Origin: Streptomyces sp. NBC_01446
GTDB lineage: Bacteria > Actinomycetota > Actinomycetes > Streptomycetales > Streptomycetaceae
Assembly (NCBI RefSeq): GCF_026340095.1
Contig: NZ_JAPEPO010000001.1
Span: 4,228,501 to 4,292,500, forward strand
Length of the DNA stretch: 64,000 bases
Direction of reading: 5' to 3'
The notes under the pieces: model-generated
Database searches by the model: none
What the model was told of the DNA's origin: nothing
Seen by the model: the letters and a program-made list of their open reading frames with translations, nothing else
Program-made: the position numbers and the translations under genes
In this document: piece by piece, positions 17,492 through 24,877 of the stretch
How positions within the stretch are numbered: position 1 is the stretch's first letter
How the letters are laid out: every line of letters starts with the position of its first letter

Positions 17492-19018
17492 GTGCCACGT
17501 GGTGACGGTCGACTCAATCATGATCTGCTCCCCGGCGAGAAAGGCCCCCAGGACGCTTGCGGCGTCTTCGGTGTCTGGGCTCCCGGTGAAGAGGTCGCCA
17601 AGCTCACTTACTTCGGGCTCTACGCCCTCCAGCATCGAGGTCAGGAATCCGCGGGAATCGCGGTGAGCAACGGCTCCCAGATTCTCGTCTTCAAGGACAT
17701 GGGCCTCGTGTCCCAGGTCTTCGACGAGACCTCCCTCAGTTCGCTCCAAGGTCATATCGCGGTCGGTCACGCCCGCTACTCGACCACCGGCGCCTCCGTG
17801 TGGGAGAACGCCCAGCCGACGTTCCGGGCCACTGCGCACGGCTCGATCGCGCTCGGCCACAACGGCAACCTGGTCAATACGGCGCAGCTCGCCGAGATGG
17901 TCGCGGCCCTCCCCAAGGAGAACGGCCGCAACACCCAGCTCGCGGCGACCAACGACACCGACCTCGTCACCGCGCTCCTCGCGGGCCAGGTCGACGACGA
18001 CGGCAAGCCGCTGACCATCGAAGACGCCGCCGCCAAGATCCTTCCGGATGTTCAGGGCGCCTTCTCCCTCGTCTTCATGGACGAGCACACCCTGTACGCG
18101 GCCCGCGACCCGCAGGGCATCCGCCCGCTGGTCCTCGGCCGGCTCGAGCGCGGCTGGGTCGTCGCCTCCGAGTCCGCCGCCCTCGACATCTGTGGCGCCA
18201 GCTACGTGCGCGAGATCGAGCCGGGCGAGTTCGTCGCCATCGACGAGAACGGCCTGCGCACCTCCCGATTCGCAGAAGCGAAGCCCAAGGGCTGTGTCTT
18301 CGAGTACGTGTACCTGGCCCGCCCCGACACCGACATCGCCGGGCGGAACGTGTACCTCTCCCGCGTGGAGATGGGCCGCAAACTCGCCAAGGAAGCACCG
18401 GTCGAGGCCGACCTGGTCATAGCGACGCCGGAATCGGGCACCCCCGCCGCGATCGGTTACGCGGAGGCCTCCGGCATTCCGTTCGGCGCGGGACTGGTCA
18501 AGAACGCGTACGTCGGCCGGACCTTCATCCAGCCCTCGCAGACCATCCGGCAGCTCGGTATCCGGCTGAAGCTCAACCCGCTCAAGGAAGTCATCAAGGG
18601 CAAGCGGCTGGTCGTCGTCGACGACTCGATCGTGCGCGGCAACACCCAGCGCGCCCTGGTCCGCATGCTCCGCGAAGCGGGCGCGGCCGAGATCCACATC
18701 CGGATCTCCTCTCCCCCCGTGAAGTGGCCGTGCTTCTTCGGCATCGACTTCGCGACGCGCGCCGAGCTGATCGCCAACGGCATGTCGATCGACGAGATCG
18801 GCAAGTCCCTGGGCGCCGACTCCCTCTCCTACATCTCCATCGACGGCATGATCGAGGCCACGACCATCGACAAGCCGAACCTCTGCCGCGCCTGCTTCGA
18901 CGGCGAGTACCCGATGGACCTCCCCGACCCCGAGCTGCTCGGCAAGCAGCTCCTGGAGACCGAGCTCGCGGCGGGACCGGCGAACACCGCCGCCGCCGAC
19001 GCCCTCCGTCGCCCGTAA
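17492..19018 (+). CDS. purF: Amidophosphoribosyltransferase
   Basis: A 508-residue enzyme for the committed purine step (PRPP plus glutamine to phosphoribosylamine). A 22-residue propeptide precedes the N-terminal nucleophile (QDACGVFGVW, Cys23), as in B. subtilis-type PurF. Glutaminase motifs GLYALQHRGQESAG and GHARYSTTG follow. The PRPP loop is VVVDDSIVRGNTQ near residue 370. Four cysteines in KGCVFEY, WPCFFGID and LCRACFDGEYP are the expected 4Fe-4S ligands of the oxygen-sensitive form. GTG 17492 gives the conserved MPRGDGRLNHDLL start. purM follows 34 bp later in the same direction. Confidence 0.96.
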   Translation: MPRGDGRLNHDLLPGEKGPQDACGVFGVWAPGEEVAKLTYFGLYALQHRGQESAGIAVSNGSQILVFKDMGLVSQVFDETSLSSLQGHIAVGHARYSTTGASVWENAQPTFRATAHGSIALGHNGNLVNTAQLAEMVAALPKENGRNTQLAATNDTDLVTALLAGQVDDDGKPLTIEDAAAKILPDVQGAFSLVFMDEHTLYAARDPQGIRPLVLGRLERGWVVASESAALDICGASYVREIEPGEFVAIDENGLRTSRFAEAKPKGCVFEYVYLARPDTDIAGRNVYLSRVEMGRKLAKEAPVEADLVIATPESGTPAAIGYAEASGIPFGAGLVKNAYVGRTFIQPSQTIRQLGIRLKLNPLKEVIKGKRLVVVDDSIVRGNTQRALVRMLREAGAAEIHIRISSPPVKWPCFFGIDFATRAELIANGMSIDEIGKSLGADSLSYISIDGMIEATTIDKPNLCRACFDGEYPMDLPDPELLGKQLLETELAAGPANTAAADALRRP

Positions 19019-19052
19019 GACCCCCGTCGTACGACACGAAAGTTCTCAAGCC

Positions 19053-20126
19053 ATGTCTGAGACACCTGGTGCCAGCTATGCGTCCGCGGGCGTCGACATC
19101 GAAGCGGGCGACCGCGCCGTCGAACTGATGAAGGAGTGGGTGAAGAAGACGCAGCGCCCCGAGGTCGCCGGCCTCGGCGGTCTCGGCGGATTCGCCGGTC
19201 TCTTCGACGCCTCCGCCTTCAAGCGTTACGAGCGTCCGCTGCTCGCCTCCGCCACGGACGGAGTCGGCACGAAGGTCGACATCGCCCGCCGCCTCGGCGT
19301 GTACGACACCATCGGTCACGACCTCGTCGCGATGGTCATGGACGACATCGTGGTGTGCGGCGCCGAGCCGCTGTTCATGACCGACTACATCTGCGTCGGC
19401 AAGGTGCACCCCGAGCGTGTCGCCGCCATCGTGAAGGGCATCGCCGAGGGCTGTGTCCTCGCCGGCTGCTCCCTCGTCGGCGGCGAGACCGCGGAGCACC
19501 CGGGCCTGCTCGGCCCGGACGACTTCGACGTCGCGGGCGCCGGCACCGGCGTCGTGGAGGCCGACCGGCTGCTCGGCCCGGATCGTATCCGTACGGGTGA
19601 CGCGGTGATCGCCATGGCGTCCTCCGGCCTTCACTCGAACGGGTACTCGCTGGTCCGCCACGTCCTCTTCGACCGCGCGAACCTGAAGCTCGACCAGCAC
19701 ATCGAGGAGCTCGGCCGCACGCTCGGCGAGGAGCTTCTGGAGCCCACCAAGATCTACTCGCTGGACTGCCTGGCGCTGACCCGCACCACGGACGTCCACG
19801 CGTACAGCCACATCACGGGCGGCGGTCTCGCGGCCAACCTGGCCCGGGTCATCCCGGACGGCCTGCACGCCACCGTGGACCGCTCCACGTGGGCGCCTGG
19901 CGCGATCTTCGACCTCGTCGGCAAGGCCGGCGCCGTGGAGCGCCTGGAGCTCGAGAAGACGCTGAACATGGGCGTCGGCATGATGGCGATCGTCCCCCAG
20001 GACGCGGTGGACTCCGCGCTCGCGACGCTCGCCGACCGCGGCGTGGACTCGTGGGTCGCCGGTGAGATCACCGAGCGCGGCGAGCACACCACGGGCGCGG
20101 CGCTCACGGGTGACTACAGCAAGTAA
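19053..20126 (+). CDS. purM: Phosphoribosylformylglycinamidine cyclo-ligase (AIR synthetase)
   Basis: A 357-residue enzyme closing the imidazole ring (FGAM to AIR). Visible motifs are SYASAGVDIEAGDRAVELMK, LLASATDGVGTKVDIA, VCGAEPLFMTDYICVGK, LVGGETAEHPG and MASSGLHSNGYSLVR, with HITGGGLAANLARVIP further on. Length is normal. It lies 34 bp after purF and probably shares its transcript; a hairpin 20 bp past the stop ends the unit. Confidence 0.96.
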   Translation: MSETPGASYASAGVDIEAGDRAVELMKEWVKKTQRPEVAGLGGLGGFAGLFDASAFKRYERPLLASATDGVGTKVDIARRLGVYDTIGHDLVAMVMDDIVVCGAEPLFMTDYICVGKVHPERVAAIVKGIAEGCVLAGCSLVGGETAEHPGLLGPDDFDVAGAGTGVVEADRLLGPDRIRTGDAVIAMASSGLHSNGYSLVRHVLFDRANLKLDQHIEELGRTLGEELLEPTKIYSLDCLALTRTTDVHAYSHITGGGLAANLARVIPDGLHATVDRSTWAPGAIFDLVGKAGAVERLELEKTLNMGVGMMAIVPQDAVDSALATLADRGVDSWVAGEITERGEHTTGAALTGDYSK

Positions 20127-20147
20127 GGCCCGCAGGGCAGCACAAAA

Positions 20148-20180
20148 CCCGGTCCGGCGGTGTGACCACCCCGGACCGGG
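20148..20180. terminator. Hairpin terminator after purM
   Basis: 10-bp inverted repeat (20148-20157 / 20171-20180) with a 13-nt loop between the convergent purM and DUF3073 genes. It could act on both strands. Confidence 0.75.
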
Positions 20181-20252
20181 TGAAGTGCAGTTGCTACGAA
20201 AACGAGAACTGCGAAGAACTACTGCTGGACTGCAGACTGCAGGACTGCGAGG

Positions 20253-20510
20253 TCAAGCGCCGCGGCGCTGCGACGAGGGACCGGACTCGTCAGAGTCCTC
20301 GTCATCCTCGTCGTCGTTATACAGATCCGCGTACTGGGCGTACGGGTCGTCTTCCTCGTCGTCGTCCTCGAACGGCTCGCCATTCGGCGGCTGATTCGAG
20401 GTCGAAGCGCCCAGCTCATTGGCCAGACGCGAGAGGTCAGTCCCGCCGCTGCTGTACTTCAGCTGGCGGGCGACCTTCGTCTGCTTGGCCTTTGCCCGGC
20501 CGCGCCCCAT
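20253..20510 (-). CDS. DUF3073 family small protein
   Basis: An 85-residue actinobacterial protein of unknown function. It has a strongly basic N-terminus (MGRGRAKAKQTKVARQLKY), the conserved SSGGTDLSRLANELGAS, and an extremely acidic tail rich in D, E and S (residues about 47-80). The split charge suggests nucleic-acid or protein binding, but no role is established. ATG 20510 is preceded by GAGGGGG on the minus strand. It lies between purM and vdh, convergent with purM. Confidence 0.9.
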   Translation of the reverse strand: MGRGRAKAKQTKVARQLKYSSGGTDLSRLANELGASTSNQPPNGEPFEDDDEEDDPYAQYADLYNDDEDDEDSDESGPSSQRRGA

Positions 20511-20799
20511 GGCTCGACCCCCTCGGTGACGGGGCTCGACGGCCCCAGAGTCTTGACACGCGTTCATGATCTCGAACGGGCTCTCCGCAGAGAGACCCGT
20601 CCTTAGGGCTTCCACGGTACCTGCTCCCGCGGCCATACGGTACGTCGCCCGCAGGACGCGCCTGGGCGCAGGACCAGCAAGGTGCCCTGTCCTCGCTGGT
20701 CAGCTGCGATTTTAACCTCTTCTTGGTGAGCGACCCGCCGACGGGCGTGAGTCTTGTCTCCCGTATCCGCCCACGGGCCGCTCCCGGGCACCCCGAACG

Positions 20800-21891
20800 T
20801 CAGTGGCGGCGGGCCTCCGCCATGCGCTGCTCGGCGATCCGGTCGGCCGCGGCGGCCGGCGGAATCCCGTCCGTCTTCGCACGCGCGAATATGGCCAGCG
20901 TCGTGTCGAAGATCTTCGACGCCTTGGCCTTGCACCGGTCGAAGTCGAAGCCGTGCAGCTCGTCGGCGACCTGGATCACTCCGCCGGCGTTCACGACGTA
21001 GTCGGGCGCGTAGAGGATCCCGCGGTCGGCGAGGTCCTTCTCCACGCCCGGGTGGGCGAGCTGGTTGTTGGCCGCGCCGCAGACGATCTTCGCCGTGAGG
21101 ACCGGGACGGAGTGGTCGTCGAGCGCGCCGCCCAGAGCGCACGGGGCGTAGATGTCGAGGCCCTCGGTGGTGATGAGCGCCTCGGTGTCCGCCACTGCCT
21201 GCACGGACGGGTGCTTGTCCTGAATCCGCCGTACGGACTCCTCGCGCACATCCGTGATCACGACCTCGGCGCCGTCCGTGAGGAGGTGCTCCACGAGGTG
21301 GTGGCCGACCTTGCCGACGCCCGCGATGCCGACCTTGCGGCCGCGCAGCGTCGGGTCGCCCCACAGGTGCTGGGCGGAGGCCCGCATGCCCTGGAAGACA
21401 CCGAAGGCGGTGAGCACGGACGAGTCGCCGGCGCCGCCGTTCTCGGGGGAGCGCCCGGTCGTCCAGCGGCACTCGCGCGCGACGACGTCCATGTCGGCGA
21501 CGTAGGTGCCGACGTCGCACGCCGTCACGTAGCGCCCGCCGAGCGAGGCGACGAAGCGGCCGTAGGCGAGCAGCAGTTCCTCGCTCTTGATCGTCTCGGG
21601 GTCACCGATGATCACGGCCTTGCCGCCGCCGTGGTCGAGGCCGGCCATGGCGTTCTTGTACGACATGCCGCGCGCGAGGTTCAGGGCGTCGGCGACGGCC
21701 TCCGCCTCGTTCGCGTACGGGTAGAAGCGGGTGCCGCCGAGGGCGGGGCCCAGGGCGGTGTTGTGGAGGGCGATGACGGCCTTGAGGCCACTGGCGCGGT
21801 CCTGGCAGAGCACGACTTGCTCGTGGCCGCCCTGTTCCGAGTGGAACAGGGTGTGCAGAACATCGGCAGGGGCGCCGGTTACGTCGGTCAC
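20800..21891 (-). CDS. vdh: Valine (branched-chain amino acid) dehydrogenase
   Basis: A 363-residue Glu/Leu/Phe/Val dehydrogenase that deaminates valine with NAD+, feeding branched-chain precursors to catabolism and polyketides. The N-terminal catalytic domain has LGPALGGTRFYPY and MSYKNAMAGLDHGGGKAVI, which holds the two catalytic lysines. The Rossmann domain has VGIAGVGKVGHHLVEHL and ends near NAGGVIQVADELHG. GTG 21891 gives the MTDVTGAPADVLHTLF start. It is divergent from the hypothetical gene at 22112. Substrate assignment rests on the known Streptomyces vdh locus near bldC; leucine dehydrogenase is the close alternative. Confidence 0.9.
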   Translation of the reverse strand: MTDVTGAPADVLHTLFHSEQGGHEQVVLCQDRASGLKAVIALHNTALGPALGGTRFYPYANEAEAVADALNLARGMSYKNAMAGLDHGGGKAVIIGDPETIKSEELLLAYGRFVASLGGRYVTACDVGTYVADMDVVARECRWTTGRSPENGGAGDSSVLTAFGVFQGMRASAQHLWGDPTLRGRKVGIAGVGKVGHHLVEHLLTDGAEVVITDVREESVRRIQDKHPSVQAVADTEALITTEGLDIYAPCALGGALDDHSVPVLTAKIVCGAANNQLAHPGVEKDLADRGILYAPDYVVNAGGVIQVADELHGFDFDRCKAKASKIFDTTLAIFARAKTDGIPPAAAADRIAEQRMAEARRH

Positions 21892-22111
21892 TGTGGTGAC
21901 TCCCGGGTAAGTAGCGGCGATTGGAGACGGTGCCCGTACGGGTGGCGGGTCCCGTTGGGCAAGAGACTAGAGCCTGCGCCGAGCCGCCAGATGCGCAGTG
22001 CCGAGGATCACCCTCTCCTGGAGTACGCGCGTGTCCGGCCAGGTGCGTTCACCTTCGGCCATGGGACGATTTGCAGTGTTTTCCAGGCGCAGTCCGGGGG
22101 AGGGAGCAGCC

Positions 22112-22957
22112 GTGCCCAAGGTGTCTTCGGTGACCGTGCCCTACGCGTCGTATCTACGCGTGTACGAACCTCTAGCGGCGTTCCCCGAGCCCGAGCGGAG
22201 CCACTGGGAGCGCTACGCGCAGCGTCGCGAACGCCCCTCCTACCAGGACGAACTGCGCCGCTCGCTGGCCGACTTGCTGCCGACGCCGCCGGTGCCCGTG
22301 CCGGTGCACGAGAGCGACGACGCGTTCGTCATCGAGACGGAGGGGGTGGTGTGCGTGTGTCCGTGGCGCACGCGGCTGCGCGGCTGGCAGGCGCTGGACG
22401 AGCTGCCCGGCCGACTGCCGACACCGGTGCTGGACGCGGTGCTCCCGCCGGTGGTGCGCCGGCAGTCCGCCGCGGACTACGAGCGCTGGCTCGCCCGCAA
22501 CCCGGACGCCCGCCCCTGGATCCGCACGTCCACCTGGCAGATCCCGCTGAACTGGTTCGTGCTCGTCTCGGACGAGGAGCGCGAGTACGGCAAGGGGGCC
22601 GCGGACGGCGAGGCGCCGGTGCTGCGCTACCGGACGCCGATGGTGCAGGCGCGGCGCCGGGTGGCGCGGGGGCTTCGCACGCTGCGGGACACGATGGACG
22701 AGGGGCCGCTGATCGACGGTCTGGTGGATGTGGGGCGCTGGCTCGAAGAGTTCCATCCGCGTTCATTCGTCGAACTCGACTACGGCGGCCTGGTGCACGC
22801 TTTGTCCGCGGAGGATCTGGACGGTGATCATTCCGCTGCGGACGTGGCGGAGGGGATCGAGGCGCTGCGGCGCGGTGACGGTGACGGGGCCGAGGCGGCG
22901 TACGCGCGGCTGATGGAACGTTGGCGTGCCGTGCGGGACCGGCAGTTCGCGAACTGA
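22112..22957 (+). CDS. Conserved hypothetical protein upstream of bldC
   Basis: A 281-residue soluble protein, family not recognised. It starts VPKVSSVTVPYASYLRVYEPLAAF, is rich in Trp and Arg, and contains the segment WIRTSTWQIPLNWFVLV and a later acidic helix region (LVHALSAEDLDGDHSAADVAEG). No signal peptide, membrane helix or catalytic motif stands out. GTG 22112 is preceded by GGGGGAGGGA at good spacing. Orthologues sit at the same place next to vdh and bldC in Streptomyces as far as I recall, so it appears conserved in the genus. Confidence 0.8.
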   Translation: MPKVSSVTVPYASYLRVYEPLAAFPEPERSHWERYAQRRERPSYQDELRRSLADLLPTPPVPVPVHESDDAFVIETEGVVCVCPWRTRLRGWQALDELPGRLPTPVLDAVLPPVVRRQSAADYERWLARNPDARPWIRTSTWQIPLNWFVLVSDEEREYGKGAADGEAPVLRYRTPMVQARRRVARGLRTLRDTMDEGPLIDGLVDVGRWLEEFHPRSFVELDYGGLVHALSAEDLDGDHSAADVAEGIEALRRGDGDGAEAAYARLMERWRAVRDRQFAN

Positions 22958-23425
22958 CCGTACGGGTGTGCGGGGACGTAGGTCCCGATCCGGGCTTTTG
23001 CCCCAAGCGTGATGGACCGCACTTACTACGCCCTTGCGCCCATCACCCCTCCTCGTGCCAAAATAGGACAAGGAGTCCGGGGAGGACTTCACTCGGCTGC
23101 TTTCGTCCGCGTTCAGCCGGAATCTCAGCATTGCACGCTATGGGGGGTCTCGTGACTCCTGGCGCCACTGTGACTGATCGTCACAGTGGCGTGACTGTCC
23201 GCTATGGCATGGTCCATCGGCTTCCGTCGCTGATGAACACCTGGGAGGGCAATTCCATCGGTTTGGCCGACGTGGCTGGACGGATGGTGTAGTTGTAGTG
23301 CCGAGGACAAGCCGTTCGTCCTATAACCGACTCGACCCGCGTCCGCCATTTCGGGCAACGCGGGTCAAGGTGCAGAATTTAGAGGAATGAACCGAGAAGG
23401 TTCGGTTCTCCCGAGGAGGCCGCTC
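22958..23425 (+). promoter_or_regulatory. Long bldC upstream region
   Basis: A 468-bp gap without a convincing gene; a 50-codon frame from ATG 23140 exists but lacks a ribosome-binding site. It contains a strong inverted repeat at 23163-23191, a weaker one (GACCCGCGT / ACGCGGGTC, 23334-23342 / 23358-23366), and a -10-like TATAAC at 23322-23327. Its length and structure suggest that bldC is controlled at the transcript-leader or operator level. Confidence 0.4.
23163..23191. promoter_or_regulatory. 12-bp inverted repeat upstream of bldC
   Basis: CGCCACTGTGAC / GTCACAGTGGCG with a 5-nt centre (TGATC), perfect over 12 bp, 235 bp upstream of the bldC start. It could be a terminator for an upstream short transcript or an operator; there is no U-tract. 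Confidence 0.45.
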
Positions 23426-23632
23426 ATGACCGCTCGCACCCCTGATGCCGAGCCGCTGCTGACCCCGGCTGAGGTCGCCACGATGTTCCGCGTCGACCCG
23501 AAGACGGTGACGCGCTGGGCAAAGGCTGGCAAGCTCACGTCGATTCGCACGCTCGGCGGGCACCGCCGCTACCGCGAGGCGGAGGTCCGTGCACTGCTCG
23601 CGGGCATTCCGCAGCAGCGCAGCGAGGCCTGA
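23426..23632 (+). CDS. bldC: Developmental regulator BldC (MerR-like DNA-binding domain)
   Basis: A 68-residue protein made only of a winged MerR-type helix-turn-helix: LLTPAEVATMFRVDPKTVTRWAKAGKL (residues 11-37), then the wing RTLGGHRRYREAEVRALL. It lacks the coiled coil and effector domain of normal MerR proteins. In Streptomyces BldC holds back early sporulation and binds DNA cooperatively as head-to-tail oligomers on direct repeats. ATG 23426 is set by GAGGAGG 5-10 nt upstream. It is monocistronic, with a long upstream region and a U-tract terminator about 120 bp downstream. Confidence 0.97.
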   Translation: MTARTPDAEPLLTPAEVATMFRVDPKTVTRWAKAGKLTSIRTLGGHRRYREAEVRALLAGIPQQRSEA

Positions 23633-23755
23633 ACAACTGAATAAACCGGGCGTTCCGGGCTCCCCAGCCCTTTTCGCGCCCAACCTATAGCTCCATACGA
23701 CGCGGGTCTGCCCCAACAGGCCCACGCCTGCTCATGCTTCACGGGTGCGTCGTCG

Positions 23756-23793
23756 ATCGCGCTGGACTCCGCCGGGTCCAGCGCGATTTTTTT
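23756..23793 (+). terminator. Canonical U-tract terminator after bldC
   Basis: 12-bp stem ATCGCGCTGGAC / GTCCAGCGCGAT (23756-23767 / 23776-23787) followed directly by six further T residues. Such a full intrinsic terminator is rare in this genome type. Confidence 0.9.
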
Positions 23794-24191
23794 ATGCGCG
23801 GATCCGTGCGGGTGGGGCGGTGCGCCGGGGTCCGGCGCGTGGCTTTGTGGGCGGCCCTGTGGGCCCCTGATCGAGTGCCGGCGGCATCCTGCCGGGGGCC
23901 GCGGGCGGGTGCTCGGCGGGTCGGCGGGGAGGTCCGTCCGAGGGGTCCCGGGGTGGGTCTTCGGGAGTGCCCGGGCGGGCCCCAGGGGTAGTGCAATTGC
24001 ACATATTAAATTGAGGTGTTGTAGGGCGGGTGTAAGAAACGCTGTTTCTAAAACTGGTCCCGTGACACCCGTCACACACTCGCACACTTGTTGCTGGCGC
24101 GGCCCTTGGGTTAGAGGGGATTCGCGTCGCGGTGTCCGCCGTGCTCCCCCCCGGGCTCCCGCCGGTTGGGGCCGCCGTCCGGCGCCTTTGG
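23794..24191. other. Gene-free stretch with an AT-rich palindromic island
   Basis: No coding pattern was found on either strand. Within GC-rich DNA lies an AT-rich patch (23991-24060) that holds a perfect palindrome GTGCAATTGCAC (23991-24002), the repeat AGAAAC-GCT-GTTTCT (24035-24049) and GTGAC/GTCAC (24062-24075), the last two enclosed by CGGGTGT/ACACCCG (24028-24071). It may be a regulatory or small-RNA locus. Confidence 0.4.
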
Positions 24192-24392
24192 TCAGGCGGT
24201 GGAGGGACTTTCGTCCTCCGGGGCCCCGTAGTCCTTCTCCGGGCCTCCTGCGGGCTCTCTGCCGGGCTCCAGGGCGAGGCGCAGGAGTTGGTGGCAGACG
24301 GGGCAGTGCCGGGTCAGATGGCGGTAGCCGGAAGCGGCGGAGAGGTGGGCGCGCAGCAGGGCGCGCGTCTCGTGCCGGGCGGATGCCGCCAT
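24192..24392 (-). CDS. DUF6274-like small protein
   Basis: A 66-residue protein. The conserved-looking core is RHETRALLRAHLSAASGYRHL followed by TRHCPVCHQLLRLAL. The HCPVCH segment could bind a metal ion. The tail is acidic and low-complexity. GGAGG sits 6 nt before ATG 24392 on the minus strand. I recall similar small proteins next to bldC in other Streptomyces genomes, grouped as DUF6274; the function is unknown. Confidence 0.7.
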   Translation of the reverse strand: MAASARHETRALLRAHLSAASGYRHLTRHCPVCHQLLRLALEPGREPAGGPEKDYGAPEDESPSTA

Positions 24393-24520
24393 GCGCCACC
24401 TCCGGGTCGGGAATCCCTTGCTGTCTGAGTACCGGGGGAGCGGGATGCCGTCAAGACGGCGGGGGGCGGGGCGCGCAGGCGCGGACGGGCGGTGCGGGGG
24501 CCCTACGCGTGTGCGCGCAC

Positions 24521-24587
24521 ACGACTGAGGCCCGCGCCCCTCTGCGGGGTACGGGCCTCGGTTCCGCGTGCGGTCCTGACGGGAGTT
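24521..24587 (-). repeat. Degenerate second copy of the tRNA-Asp 3' end plus terminator
   Basis: This 67-bp stretch matches 24660-24727 (terminator and 3' end of tRNA-Asp) with about eight differences, including the run GCGGTCCTGACGGGA of the tRNA acceptor/T-arm. The rest of a tRNA is missing. It looks like a partial duplication or an attachment-site remnant. Confidence 0.6.
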
Positions 24588-24661
24588 GCTGTGTTTGATG
24601 GCGGCTGCGCCGCGGGCGTGGCCTGCGGGTCGGGGGCGCACGACGCGGGTTGGGGACACGC

Positions 24662-24701
24662 GACTGAGGCCCGCACCCCTTGCGGGGTGCGGGCCTCAGT
24701 C
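24662..24701 (-). terminator. Hairpin terminator of tRNA-Asp
   Basis: Perfect 18-bp inverted repeat (24662-24679 / 24684-24701) with a 4-nt loop, 7 bp beyond the tRNA 3' end. Confidence 0.85.
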
Positions 24702-24708
24702 TTACGTG

Positions 24709-24783
24709 CGGTCCTGACGGGATTTGAACCCGCGGCCTCCACCTTGACAGGGTGGCGAGCACTCCAAACTGCTCCACAGGACC
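24709..24783 (-). tRNA. tRNA-Asp (GUC anticodon), copy 1
   Basis: A 75-nt cloverleaf on the minus strand: acceptor GGTCCTG/CAGGACC, anticodon stem CCACC/GGTGG with loop CTGTCAA, T-loop TTCAAAT, discriminator G. CCA is not encoded. A second copy is at 30324-30398. Confidence 0.95.
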
Positions 24784-24877
24784 TTGCTCGCGGCACTTGG
24801 TGTTGCTCTGTGCTGCGAGATGAGACTGTACAGCAGCGCAGGCCCGGCGGTCGAACTCACTTAACGTGCCGGGTCCG

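Noticed and set aside
23140..23292. 50-codon frame before bldC
   Set aside because: No ribosome-binding site, contains the inverted repeat, and the product resembles nothing known to me.
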